From the NCBI RefSeq assembly GCF_005938215.1, contig NZ_VCPD01000005.1, forward strand, positions 62,001-126,000: 64,000 bases of DNA, read 5' to 3'. This stretch comes from Ruegeria sediminis. Lineage in GTDB: Bacteria > Pseudomonadota > Alphaproteobacteria > Rhodobacterales > Rhodobacteraceae. Numbering within the stretch: position 1 is the stretch's first letter; every line of letters starts with the position of its first letter. The position numbers and the translations under genes were made by a program. The notes under the pieces are model-generated. The model was not told where the DNA came from, did no database searches, and saw only the letters and a program-made list of their open reading frames with translations. Positions 19,941 through 28,577 of this stretch are shown here, piece after piece.

Positions 19941-21245
19941 TTACTTACCGAAAACACGTGAAAAAATCGTATCCACATGTTTGGTGTGATAGCCCAGATC
20001 GAATTTCTCCTCGATCTCCGCCGCGCTCAGCGCCGCCGTAACCTCGGCATCTCCAAGAAGCTCGGTCTTGAAGTCCTTGCCCTCTTCCCAGACCTTCATG
20101 GCGTTGCGCTGCACCAGGCGATAGGCGTCCTCACGGCTGACGCCGGCCTGCGTCAGCGCCAGCAGAACCCGCTGCGACATCACGAGGCCGCGGAACTTGT
20201 TCATGTTGGCGATCATGTTGTCGGGATAGACCACCAGTTTGTCGATCACCATGGTCAGGCGCGCCAGCGCGAAATCCAGCGTCACGGTGGTGTCGGGGCC
20301 GATGTTGCGCTCGACCGAGCTGTGGCTGATGTCGCGTTCGTGCCAGAGGGCCACGTTCTCCATCGCCGGAACCACGGCCATGCGCACAAGACGGGCCAGG
20401 CCGGTCAGGTTTTCGGTCAGCACCGGGTTGCGCTTGTGCGGCATCGCGGAAGAGCCTTTCTGGCCCTTCGAAAAGAATTCCTCGGCTTCCAGCACTTCGG
20501 TCCGCTGCATGTGGCGGATTTCGGTGGCTACGTTTTCAATGGAGGAGGCGACGACTCCGAGCGCCGCAAAGAAGGCCGCGTGGCGGTCGCGCGGGATCAC
20601 CTGTGTGCTGATCGGCTCGGGCTTGAGGCCGAGCTTGGCGCAGACATGTTCTTCGACGCGCGGATCGATATTGGCGAAGGTGCCGACAGCGCCGCTGATG
20701 GCGCCGGTGGCGATCTCGTCGCGCGCAACCTCAAGACGGCGCAGGTTGCGATCCATCTCGGCGTAGAAACGGGCAAAGGTCAGGCCCATGGTTGTGGGCT
20801 CGGCATGAATGCCATGGCTTCGGCCGATGCGGACCGTATCCTTGTGCTCGTAGGCGCGGCGTTTGAGCGCGTCGAGCAGACCCTTCATGTCCTCGATCAG
20901 GATGTCGGCTGCTCGGGTGAGCTGGACGTTGAAGCAGGTATCCAGAACGTCCGAGCTGGTCATGCCCTGATGCACGAACCGGGCTTCGTCGCTGCCAACA
21001 TGCTCGGCCAGATGGGTGAGAAAGGCGATCACGTCATGCTTGGTGACGGCCTCGATCTCGTCAATCCGCGCGACGTCGAACTCCACGTCCTTGGCCTTCC
21101 AGACCGCATCGGCATTCTCGCGCGGGATGACGCCCAGATCGGCCATGGCGTCGCAGGCATGGGCCTCGATCTCGTACCAGATGCGGAACTTGGTCTCGGG
21201 CGACCAGATGGCGACCATTTCGGGGCGGGAATAGCGGGGGATCAT
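19941..21245 (-). CDS. purB: Adenylosuccinate lyase
   Basis: PurB cleaves SAICAR and adenylosuccinate in purine synthesis. The 434-residue protein has the fumarase/aspartase superfamily signature [11 protein letters not shown] (the catalytic serine loop) and the upstream motifs TSSDVLDT and [11 protein letters not shown]. The ATG at 21245 gives the family start [10 protein letters not shown]; the long in-frame extension upstream is not coding. It is divergent from the DUF6314 gene and upstream of two small secreted-protein genes on the same strand. Confidence 0.96.
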   Translation of the reverse strand: MIPRYSRPEMVAIWSPETKFRIWYEIEAHACDAMADLGVIPRENADAVWKAKDVEFDVARIDEIEAVTKHDVIAFLTHLAEHVGSDEARFVHQGMTSSDVLDTCFNVQLTRAADILIEDMKGLLDALKRRAYEHKDTVRIGRSHGIHAEPTTMGLTFARFYAEMDRNLRRLEVARDEIATGAISGAVGTFANIDPRVEEHVCAKLGLKPEPISTQVIPRDRHAAFFAALGVVASSIENVATEIRHMQRTEVLEAEEFFSKGQKGSSAMPHKRNPVLTENLTGLARLVRMAVVPAMENVALWHERDISHSSVERNIGPDTTVTLDFALARLTMVIDKLVVYPDNMIANMNKFRGLVMSQRVLLALTQAGVSREDAYRLVQRNAMKVWEEGKDFKTELLGDAEVTAALSAAEIEEKFDLGYHTKHVDTIFSRVFGK

Positions 21246-21391
21246 TGGCAGCGGCACCTTTTTGTGATTGGCAGGGGCTTTGGCGCGGGTCTTAGACTCG
21301 CTGGGCTTGTTGGACAAGGTGGGAACACGCGGATGAGACGGTTTGCCCTGATCATGGGCCATGCCAGCCTTCTGGAAAAGGCACTCGAGCG

Positions 21392-21817
21392 ATGACTGGG
21401 CCGGCTTCAATCGCGGATTTCGAAGGCACCTGGCGAATGGTCCGGACCATTCAGGATCATCGGGCGGGAAAGGTAGTGTACGCGACAGGTGTCGCCGCGT
21501 TGACACGCGGCGAGGGGGGGCATCTTTACGACGAAGTGGTGATGCTGAGCATTCCCGGCCAGGCCCCGCTGCGAGGAACACGGAGATATTTGTGGTGTAC
21601 CGGTTCAGGGCGCATCGATGTGCGATTTGCCGACGGCCGCTTTTTCCACGGGTTTTCGTTGAAAGAAGCGGCGCCGACGGCCCATCACGCCTGTCTGCCC
21701 GACAGCTATGGCGTCGCCTACGACTTCGCACGCTGGCCAAACTGGAGCGTGCGCTGGGAGGTTGAAGGCCCGCGCAAGTCCTATGTGATGCTTACGGACT
21801 ACGCCCGCGACGGATAA
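21392..21817 (+). CDS. DUF6314 family protein
   Basis: A 141-residue protein of a family common in Rhodobacterales and of unknown function. Characteristic segments are FEGTWRMVRTI near the N terminus, RRYLW and DVRFADGRFFHGF in the middle, HHACLPDSYGVAYDF, and GPRKSYVMLTDYAR at the C terminus. No signal peptide or membrane segment is present, and the fold is probably a small lipocalin-like beta barrel. It is divergent from purB. Confidence 0.75.
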   Translation: MTGPASIADFEGTWRMVRTIQDHRAGKVVYATGVAALTRGEGGHLYDEVVMLSIPGQAPLRGTRRYLWCTGSGRIDVRFADGRFFHGFSLKEAAPTAHHACLPDSYGVAYDFARWPNWSVRWEVEGPRKSYVMLTDYARDG

Positions 21818-21835
21818 GTCTCCGTCTTGATGCGA

Positions 21836-22096
21836 TCAGCTTTCGGCTTGGTGCGCCGCCATCATCTCGCGGTTCATGCAATAGTCCGGAGCTTCGGCGA
21901 GGCGGTCGTTCTGGGCCTGCAACTCGGCGCAGGCGCCCTGGTCCGCGCAACACGAACAGCGGATCACTGCCCCGCGGTACTTCGCGGCTTCGGTATCGGG
22001 CGAGTTGCAGATCGCTTCGCTCAGATCCACGCCAAGCCGGTCCGCCATGCCCTGCATCAGGTCAGTGCTTTTGGCCAATTTCGAAAACAGTCCCAT
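21836..22096 (-). CDS. DUF6455 family protein
   Basis: An 86-residue cytoplasmic protein with four to five cysteines in a pattern (RCSCCADQGACAE then DYCMNREMM) that could hold a metal or Fe-S cluster. DUF6455 proteins are widespread in Rhodobacterales, without known function. The ATG at 22096 follows AGGAG at a good distance; the frame is open upstream but unsupported. It is convergent with the DUF6314 gene. Confidence 0.78.
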   Translation of the reverse strand: MGLFSKLAKSTDLMQGMADRLGVDLSEAICNSPDTEAAKYRGAVIRCSCCADQGACAELQAQNDRLAEAPDYCMNREMMAAHQAES

Positions 22097-22265
22097 TCGC
22101 GCGCTCCTTTTGACACAGCAGATCCGTGTCGATGCCGGACGGATCGCGATCACGATCTCACAAGCCGTGTTTAGGGACTTTGACAAATATCAAATCGCCT
22201 TTGGCGTATCGTTGGGCCTGCAAAGCGGAACCGTTTACCCCGGATCGCGCCTTAGCGCCCTTGCA

Positions 22266-23495
22266 TCAGGACGTCAGTGATGCCTCGTCCAATTCGGTCA
22301 CGACATGCGACGATCCCTCCAGCGTCCGATGCACCGGGCACTTGTCCGCGATTTCCAGCAGCTTCGTGCGTTGTTCTTCGTCCAACGGTCCGTCCAGACG
22401 GATCTTTCGTTTGAACTGGTCGATCTTGCCGTCGCCCGCCAGCCCTGCGTCCTGCGCGTGAACCTTGTCGTGGCAAACGTCTACGCTGACGCCGGTCAAG
22501 AGCCAGCCCTTGCGGCGGGCATACATCCGTACCGTCATCGACGTGCAGGCGCCCAGACCCGCCGAGAGAAAGCCGTAGGGCGTCATGCCCCGGTCGGTGC
22601 CACCGTATGAAACAGGTTCGTCCGCGACCGCGTGATGTTTTGGCCCCGACTGGATGTCCTGCAGGAACCCGTCCGCATCGACCTCGGTCACCCGGACGAC
22701 ACCCTCTGGCGCGCCGGGTGGCGGGGCGGGCGGCTGAAGGTTCAGGTAACGCGTCGACCAAGCCGCAATCACCTCGGCCGCGTACTCGGCGTCCTCTGCG
22801 CGCGAGATCAGATGATCGGCATCATCCAGCGTCACGAAGCTTTTGGGATGTTTGGCGGCCAGGAAGATTTCGCTCGCATTGTCGACGCTGACGGTTTCGT
22901 CGCGGGGCGCGTGCAGGACCAGTAGCGCTGCTTTCAATTCCCGTATCGCCGGGGTGAGTTGCGCCGCAGAGATGTCATCCACGAACTCCTTGCCGATGCG
23001 GAAGGGGCGGCCGCCGAGCATGACCTCGGCCGTGCCCTCGCTGCGTATGCGCGGAATGGCGTCTGCGAAGTGATGTGCCACGTGACCGGGATCGGACGGC
23101 GCACCCAGCGTGACGACCGCCTTGACCGACGGGATGTCGCCGCGCGCCCGCAACACCGCTGCGCCGCCCAAAGAGTGCCCGATCAGCAGTTCAGGGGCCA
23201 TATCGCGTTCGGCCAGAAAGCGGGAGGCGGCGACCAGATCGCCGACATTCGAGGTGAAGGTCGTATTGGCGAACTCACCTTCGGAATGTCCGAGGCCGGT
23301 GAAATCGAAACGCAGTACGGCGATCCCCATGGCGGCCAGCCGGGCTGAAATGCGCCGGGCTGCCGGGATGTCCTTGGAGCAGGTAAAGCAATGTGCGAAA
23401 AGTGCGGTTGCAAGAACCGGCCCGTCGGGCAGGTCGAGACGCGCGGCAAGCTGGCTGCCGTCATGTCCGGCGAAAGTGACGCGTTCTGTGGGCAT
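22266..23495 (-). CDS. Bifunctional alpha/beta hydrolase - OsmC family protein
   Basis: A 409-residue fusion. Residues 1-250 form an alpha/beta hydrolase with the nucleophile elbow GHSLGG at about 121-126 and a C-terminal HLISR catalytic-histidine region. Residues 265-409 form an OsmC/Ohr domain with the reactive cysteine in LGACTSMTVRMYA and the second in KCPVHRTLE, as used for peroxide reduction. The fusion is a recognised architecture in proteobacteria, with a presumed role in organic hydroperoxide or ester detoxification. The start ATG 23495 follows AGGAG. It stands alone. Confidence 0.9.
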   Translation of the reverse strand: MPTERVTFAGHDGSQLAARLDLPDGPVLATALFAHCFTCSKDIPAARRISARLAAMGIAVLRFDFTGLGHSEGEFANTTFTSNVGDLVAASRFLAERDMAPELLIGHSLGGAAVLRARGDIPSVKAVVTLGAPSDPGHVAHHFADAIPRIRSEGTAEVMLGGRPFRIGKEFVDDISAAQLTPAIRELKAALLVLHAPRDETVSVDNASEIFLAAKHPKSFVTLDDADHLISRAEDAEYAAEVIAAWSTRYLNLQPPAPPPGAPEGVVRVTEVDADGFLQDIQSGPKHHAVADEPVSYGGTDRGMTPYGFLSAGLGACTSMTVRMYARRKGWLLTGVSVDVCHDKVHAQDAGLAGDGKIDQFKRKIRLDGPLDEEQRTKLLEIADKCPVHRTLEGSSHVVTELDEASLTS

Positions 23496-23591
23496 GAAAA
23501 ATACTCCTGATACGCGCAGGAGTCTGAGACGGGCGGACCATGGAGGCAAGGCATGGACCGGCGCCGTCACGCCAAGTTGAGGATCGGTGGG

Positions 23592-24248
23592 TCAGTCGGT
23601 TTCGCGCCGCCAAGAACTGCCGTCGCCCAGCAGCACCTTGTCCATCGGTATGTCCCACGGCATCGGATAGATGGTGTCGATGCGGGCAAAGTCCTGCCCG
23701 ATGCCGATGGTCAGTGGCTTGCGTTCCATCGCAGCCAGCGTCCGGTCGTAGTAGCCGCCGCCGTTGCCCAGACGGTATCCCTGAACATCGATGCCGAGAA
23801 CGGGCGAGACGATGACATCGGGATTCAGGACGGCCCCCTGCGCCGGTATCGGTATCCGCCAAATACCGCGCGTCATCCGGCATCCCGGCGACCATTTGCG
23901 GAATTGCAGCGGCGCCTCTTTTTCGGCGACAACCGGAAGAACGACCGTGGCGCCGGCGTCATGGCACCGGCGCATCCAATTGCGCAGGTCAAGCTCGGCC
24001 CGGATCGGCCAGTAGACTGCCACCACGTTTCCCGGACCGGGTGTGACCAGCCTGTCCAAACCTTCGGATATGACATCCGCTTGTCGCGTGCGTTCCGGCG
24101 GGCGCATCTGGTCGCGCAGCGCCAGCAGGCGCGCACGTTCCGCTTTGCGAAACCGCGTCACGTCCCGCCAGGTTGTGTGGTCAACGGGAAACCCGTTGAC
24201 CAGGTCATGCGCAAAGCAGGGTGCGTCGCCGGGTCGGTCCTGAGTCAT
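23592..24248 (-). CDS. 5-formyltetrahydrofolate cyclo-ligase
   Basis: The enzyme converts 5-formyl-THF to 5,10-methenyl-THF with ATP in the cytoplasm. The 218-residue protein has the N-terminal KAERARLLALRDQM helix, PVLGIDVQGYRLGNGGG (the ATP-binding GxGGGYYDR signature at about residues 162-170) and a C-terminal DIPMDKVLL. An N-terminal extension of about 30 residues before the core is present. It lies 9 bases upstream of dddP's 3' side on the same strand, so it is likely transcribed after dddP. Confidence 0.9.
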   Translation of the reverse strand: MTQDRPGDAPCFAHDLVNGFPVDHTTWRDVTRFRKAERARLLALRDQMRPPERTRQADVISEGLDRLVTPGPGNVVAVYWPIRAELDLRNWMRRCHDAGATVVLPVVAEKEAPLQFRKWSPGCRMTRGIWRIPIPAQGAVLNPDVIVSPVLGIDVQGYRLGNGGGYYDRTLAAMERKPLTIGIGQDFARIDTIYPMPWDIPMDKVLLGDGSSWRRETD

Positions 24249-24257
24249 TCCGGCAGT

Positions 24258-25598
24258 CTAATCACCCATCAATGCCGGGTCGAAGGGGTAAGTGGTCAGG
24301 TTCTCGAACCCGTTTTCTGTGATCAGCACCTGATCCTCGAGCTTGATCGAGAAATCGCCGCCGACCGCGCCGACGCAGGCCTCGACACAGAGCACCATGC
24401 CGGGCTCCAGCGGGTAGTCGTAGGCGCCCTCGACCGCCTTGTCCGGATAAGAAACCAGCGGCCACTCGTCGCACAGGCCGACACCGTGCATGAGGCAACC
24501 GTATTTCTGTTCCTGGAACTTGTCGTCTAGCTTGTGCGCGTTGGCGGTCAGTTCGGGGATCATAACGCCGGGCTTGAGCATCTCCATGTTCGTCATGATG
24601 TGCTCGTGCGCGTGGCGCATGGCGTAGATCATGTCGGCGCGGGGCTTTTGGTCGCCGATCCACCAGGTCCGCGAAATGTCGATGCACATGCCGTAGGACC
24701 CGATCAGGTCCGTATCGAAGGCGATGATCTCGTTCTTCTGCGTGATGCGGGGACCGCATTCCTGGAACCAGGGGTTCGTGCGCTGGCCCGAGGCCAACAG
24801 GCGGGTTTCGATCCATTCGCCGCCGCGGCGGATGTTCTCCGCATGCAGAACGGCCCAGATATCGTCCTCGGTGGTCTTGCCGTCGCCTACATTGGCGCGG
24901 GCGAATTTTTCCATCTCGGCCACTGCGGACTCGCAGGCGTGATGGGCGCATCGCAACGCAAGGATTTCGTCCGGCCCTTTGATGGCGCGGGTCTTTTCGG
25001 TGAGTTCCTCACCCTCCATGATCTCGAAACCCTGCGCCTCGAGCGCGCGCAGGCCGTGCAGCATGATCTTGTCCACGGCCAGACGTTTGTTACCGGGCGC
25101 ATGTTCCTGCATCAGGACACGTACCTCGTTCGAGAACACGTCGGCGGCCACGTCCATCTTGTCGCCGCGGTCGAAATAGAAGAGGTCCGCGCCGGAACGT
25201 TGCTCGCGCACCAGCGGATTGAATTTGGACAGGAAGGGCGAGTTCTTGTAGTCCCAGATCACCATGTAGCCGTCGGCGCACAGCAGAACTGCCCGGAACG
25301 GGTTGTGGGTGTTCCACAGCTGCATGTTGGTGCTGTCGGTCGCGTAGCGGATGTTGAGCGGGTCGAACATCAGAAGACCGCCGTAGCCGCGATCGGCGAT
25401 GCCTTGGGTCAGGCGTTTCCAGCGGTGTTCCCGCATCCTTTCGAGGTTGGGCAGCACCAGTCCGGCGTCGGCCCATTCGGCGAAGGCAAGTTGCGTCGGA
25501 CCGATTTCGATCCGATCGTTGTCGTTCGGCGTCCCGTCGCCCAGCGTGGTTCCCCGGGTGGGGTCGATCTTGCGGATGTCTCGGTAATGTTGGTTCAC
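24258..25598 (-). CDS. dddP: Dimethylsulfoniopropionate lyase DddP
   Basis: DddP cleaves the algal osmolyte DMSP to dimethyl sulfide and acrylate. It is a metallo-enzyme of the M24 peptidase fold. The 446-residue protein carries all six metal ligands at the numbering known from the Ruegeria enzyme: Asp295, Asp297, Asp307, His371, Glu406 and Glu421. The start is GTG at 25598, preceded by GGGAGG, and gives NQHYRDIRKIDP as the N terminus. Long stretches such as LMFDPLNIRYATDSTNMQLW match DddP and not ordinary Xaa-Pro peptidases. It is divergent from the DUF3445 gene and followed 9 bases later by the formyl-THF ligase gene. Confidence 0.94.
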   Translation of the reverse strand: MNQHYRDIRKIDPTRGTTLGDGTPNDNDRIEIGPTQLAFAEWADAGLVLPNLERMREHRWKRLTQGIADRGYGGLLMFDPLNIRYATDSTNMQLWNTHNPFRAVLLCADGYMVIWDYKNSPFLSKFNPLVREQRSGADLFYFDRGDKMDVAADVFSNEVRVLMQEHAPGNKRLAVDKIMLHGLRALEAQGFEIMEGEELTEKTRAIKGPDEILALRCAHHACESAVAEMEKFARANVGDGKTTEDDIWAVLHAENIRRGGEWIETRLLASGQRTNPWFQECGPRITQKNEIIAFDTDLIGSYGMCIDISRTWWIGDQKPRADMIYAMRHAHEHIMTNMEMLKPGVMIPELTANAHKLDDKFQEQKYGCLMHGVGLCDEWPLVSYPDKAVEGAYDYPLEPGMVLCVEACVGAVGGDFSIKLEDQVLITENGFENLTTYPFDPALMGD

Positions 25599-25722
25599 GG
25601 CTTGCCTCCCTGGTAGCGCCGCCAGACTGCTTTCCAGAAGACGTGAGGTCGCGGCGGATTGCGACGGTCTTTTCGTCGTTTTTGGGCCGACATGCGACAT
25701 TGGGGGTGTTAAGCCCGGTCCG

Positions 25723-26454
25723 ATGACCGAAATTCTTCAGAAATCGATTCCCTACAATCCGCTGACAGAACGCCCACTGCCCGGCATCCAGCCAACCGCA
25801 ATGGATGACTGGTTGCAGCAGGATGACGCCTTTGCCGAGCAGATGGCGAAACGCGAGCGGCTGTTGTCGGAGAGGCGCGGAGAGGTTCTGGCCCTGCACG
25901 AAAGCGCCATGCCGGCTGCCCTGGAACTGCTGGAACTGGTGCTGGCAAAGACCTATCCCGGCGCAGCGGATCAAGTGACGCGCGCCGACGGGATCAAGGT
26001 GCGGATCGATCGCACAAAGCCTTTGGAAACTTTGTGCCTGCTGGTGCAAGAGGATTTCTGCATCCTGCAGAAGCAGGAGGCCGAGCATGTGCTGACCGGC
26101 GCCATCCTGTGTTTTCCGGCCAGTTGGAAGCTGTCCGAGAAATTCATGCGCCCCCTGATCGGCATTCATGATCCGGTCGCCAGCTACGACGACGACATCG
26201 CAAAGCGCGTGCAGCGGCTGTTCGACGGGATCCAGCCGGGTCGGCCGCTATGGCGGTTCAATGCGCTTTGGTACGAAGATGCAGAACTGTTCCAACCCCG
26301 CAGCGCCAGCGCACCGCGCCACGTGCGCGAGCGGGCCGGGGCGAAGTTCCTGCGCAGCGAAAGGCAATGTCTGTTGCGACTGCCACAAAGCCGTGCGGTC
26401 GTGTTTTCGATCCACACCTATGTGCTTGCGGCCAGAACAGTCCCCGAGCCATAA
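25723..26454 (+). CDS. DUF3445 haem-dependent oxidative N-demethylase-like protein
   Basis: A 243-residue DUF3445 (PF11927) protein. Members include haem-dependent oxidative N-demethylases. Family features visible are IPYNPLTERPLPGIQP near the start, LCLLVQEDFCIL, FPASWKLSEKFMRPLIGIHDPVASYD in the middle and LWRFNALWYEDAELFQ. The substrate is unknown; methylated amines are a reasonable guess for a marine bacterium. It shares a 124-base divergent promoter region with dddP, so co-regulation is possible but unproven. Confidence 0.82.
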   Translation: MTEILQKSIPYNPLTERPLPGIQPTAMDDWLQQDDAFAEQMAKRERLLSERRGEVLALHESAMPAALELLELVLAKTYPGAADQVTRADGIKVRIDRTKPLETLCLLVQEDFCILQKQEAEHVLTGAILCFPASWKLSEKFMRPLIGIHDPVASYDDDIAKRVQRLFDGIQPGRPLWRFNALWYEDAELFQPRSASAPRHVRERAGAKFLRSERQCLLRLPQSRAVVFSIHTYVLAARTVPEP

Positions 26455-26459
26455 AAAAA

Positions 26460-26479
26460 GCCCCGCCGAATGGCGGGGC
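26460..26479 (-). terminator. Intrinsic terminator between the DUF3445 and unknown membrane protein genes
   Basis: GCCCCGCC and GGCGGGGC arms with a GAAT loop, followed on the minus strand by seven T. It is placed to end the minus-strand gene at 26499 and, because of its A/T symmetry, possibly also the DUF3445 gene. Confidence 0.88.
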
Positions 26480-26498
26480 CGCGCCGGGGGTCGGTGCG

Positions 26499-27413
26499 CT
26501 AGAGGCCCAATGCCGAGGTGACATCGGCCAAGGCTCCGCTGCTTTGCAGCAGAACCAGTGCGGCCGTGTATGAGAGCACCTGAGTATTGAGCCGGAAATC
26601 TTCGCCCCGGATCAGGTTCACAGCCGCCATCGAAAGGGCGACGGGGGCTGAGAGAAACGCGACCACGCCCGTCATGCCCCAACTGGTCAGCCGTTGAATG
26701 TCGAGTTGCAGCTTGTCCTCGAGGGCCTCCGTTTCTGGCGCGCCCTCGTGGTGGTCCTGCCGGAAGGCCAGCGTCAGAAGAACCTGATCCGTCACCTCGA
26801 TGGGGCGGGTATCCCCGACAGGGACCTCGGGCATTTGCGGATGGTCCGCGAATGCCTCGGGTTCCTGAACATCGGATTTCCATCCGGCGAAACGCCCGCT
26901 GACAGAGGCAAATGCCTGTTTGCGTCCGCGCTGGCGTCGGGGCGTGAGCGTGTCGAATGCGCTCATGAACTGCTCGATGGTCAGCACCGTACTGGGGGAA
27001 AGCCATTCCACATGCTGAGAGGCGCATATGTCGACCATCCGGTAGAGCATGACGACCAGCATCAGCTCTGAGATTTCATTGTCGTCCAGAAGGTTCGAAA
27101 CCGGCGACATGCTGATGACCAACCGGTTCTTGCTCCGGTTCGCCGGTTTTCTGACCAGGGTTTTCAGGCCCACCGTCCGGTCCAGCCTTTCGAACCGGTC
27201 CTCGGGTACCGGCACTTCGGCGTCCAGGCTCAGCCGCACAAGGTACTGGCTGGAGACGATGCTCGCCTCGGTTGCGGTCAGAAGGGACTTGCGCTCGACA
27301 AGATGCCCGTAGTCTTGAAGGGTCGCCGCAACGATCTGGCTGAAGCGTTCCAGCGCTTTCTCATCGTCGCCATGGAATACCAGGCCACCATGGTACCTGT
27401 TCTTCGGTGTCAC
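26499..27413 (-). CDS. Unrecognised protein with C-terminal membrane segments
   Basis: I do not recognise a family. The 304-residue protein is soluble for the first ~235 residues, with LERFSQIVAATLQDYGHLV and a basic stretch (TPRRQRGRKQ) at about 155-164, then has two hydrophobic segments (GMTGVVAFLSAPVALSMAAV; VLSYTAALVLLQSSGALA). The start is GTG at 27413 with GGAGG upstream. A strong terminator follows the stop. Base composition and codon use look like the rest of the window, so nothing suggests recent transfer. It may be a lineage-restricted membrane-associated protein. Confidence 0.65.
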   Translation of the reverse strand: MTPKNRYHGGLVFHGDDEKALERFSQIVAATLQDYGHLVERKSLLTATEASIVSSQYLVRLSLDAEVPVPEDRFERLDRTVGLKTLVRKPANRSKNRLVISMSPVSNLLDDNEISELMLVVMLYRMVDICASQHVEWLSPSTVLTIEQFMSAFDTLTPRRQRGRKQAFASVSGRFAGWKSDVQEPEAFADHPQMPEVPVGDTRPIEVTDQVLLTLAFRQDHHEGAPETEALEDKLQLDIQRLTSWGMTGVVAFLSAPVALSMAAVNLIRGEDFRLNTQVLSYTAALVLLQSSGALADVTSALGL

Positions 27414-27612
27414 AGCGCAAATCCTCCAATACGTGTATTGACGGGAAAAATCCTACCCGCCGATCAGGGAGAAATTTTGACCGAATTGGAAAGATCTGGA
27501 TTTTTCGCCGGATTGATTACGTATTGGAAACCAATGAACAATGGCGTTTCAGTGCGGCGCATGGCGGCTTTGTGGCGGAAATGCGGCGGACAAAGGAGAG
27601 TGTGGGCGCAAT

Positions 27613-28410
27613 TCAGCCGTCGATTCGACTCGCCATGATGGCTATCGCCTGCTGGTAGACACTTGCGCCGTTCCATTGCTGTATGACGGCGAAATTCGGC
27701 TCGCCGGGCTGATAGCCGCGCCCGGGTTTCCAGCCCTTCTGGCGCAGGAAATTCGCGGTCGAGGCAAGCGCGTCGGTCATGTTGTAGAAATCGACGCGCC
27801 TGTCACCGGTGGCGTCGACCCCGTAGACAAGCGCGTTACCGGGCAAAAATTGTGTATGACCCAGCTCGCCATGTTTGGCGCCCTTGGTCGACATCGTGAT
27901 GCTGCCCTGGTCCACCAGCTTGAGCGCCCCGATCGCGTGCGGGATAAAGAACTCGGACCGGCGGCAATCATAGGCCAGCGTGGTGATCGCCGAGACGACC
28001 TGGCTGTCGCCCATGAAGCGTCCGAACCCTGTTTCCATGCCGTGTATGGCGATCAGGATACCCGCCGGAACACCGTATTGCCGTTCCAGCGCCGCGTAGA
28101 AATGCGGGTGCTGCGCCTTGCGCTTGCGGCCTTGCGCGACGATGACATCCGCCCCGCGCACCTTCATGAATTTGTCCAGCGAATACCTGAAGCTTTTCTG
28201 GTTGCGGTCCGCCGCGATCGTCGCCGTCGAATACCGGGTCTGCGCCAAGGCGCGCAGTCCGGTCTTTCCAACACCGGCACGTTTCGCCTCCGCGGCGAAA
28301 TCTTCTTTCCAAGCTTCGAATCCGGCGCCGGTGTTGCCGCACGGGGCCGCCGATGGTGTGACGGGGGTCAACAGAAGGATGACCGCCAGAGCAGAGAAAA
28401 ATTCGCGCAT
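27613..28410 (-). CDS. Lytic murein transglycosylase (MltB-like)
   Basis: A 265-residue periplasmic peptidoglycan lytic transglycosylase of the MltB/SLT_2 family. It has a signal peptide (MREFFSALAVILLLTPVTPSAA), a core with the catalytic glutamate in IAIHGMETGFGRFMGD and family motifs HTQFLPGNALVYGVD and DALASTANFLRQKGW. The peptidoglycan-binding domain found in some relatives is absent. The ATG at 28410 follows GGATAAG. It lies downstream of glnA in the same direction, separated by a terminator. Confidence 0.92.
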   Translation of the reverse strand: MREFFSALAVILLLTPVTPSAAPCGNTGAGFEAWKEDFAAEAKRAGVGKTGLRALAQTRYSTATIAADRNQKSFRYSLDKFMKVRGADVIVAQGRKRKAQHPHFYAALERQYGVPAGILIAIHGMETGFGRFMGDSQVVSAITTLAYDCRRSEFFIPHAIGALKLVDQGSITMSTKGAKHGELGHTQFLPGNALVYGVDATGDRRVDFYNMTDALASTANFLRQKGWKPGRGYQPGEPNFAVIQQWNGASVYQQAIAIMASRIDG

Positions 28411-28533
28411 CTAACTTATCCATCTAAATGACTGTAATGGTACCGGTTGCCGCGCCTTGGGCAAAGAAAAATTCTCGCGAGCGGCGCTTGACTGGGCGGA
28501 GCAAAGCCGCACCAGACGCAACTCAACGAAAAA

Positions 28534-28553
28534 GGGCGCCCTCGCGGGCGCCC
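28534..28553 (-). terminator. Terminator after glnA
   Basis: GGGCGCCC twice, separated by TCGC (a stem of eight pairs), followed on the minus strand by TTTTTCG. It lies 25 bases downstream of the glnA stop. Confidence 0.88.
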
Positions 28554-28577
28554 TCGATGTTCCGAGCCGTTGGACGG

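Noticed and set aside
27414-27612. Coding frames on both strands in the gap between the unknown membrane protein and the MltB-like gene
   Set aside because: They cut into the flanking genes and have no ribosome binding site or family features; the gap most likely holds the promoter of the minus-strand gene.
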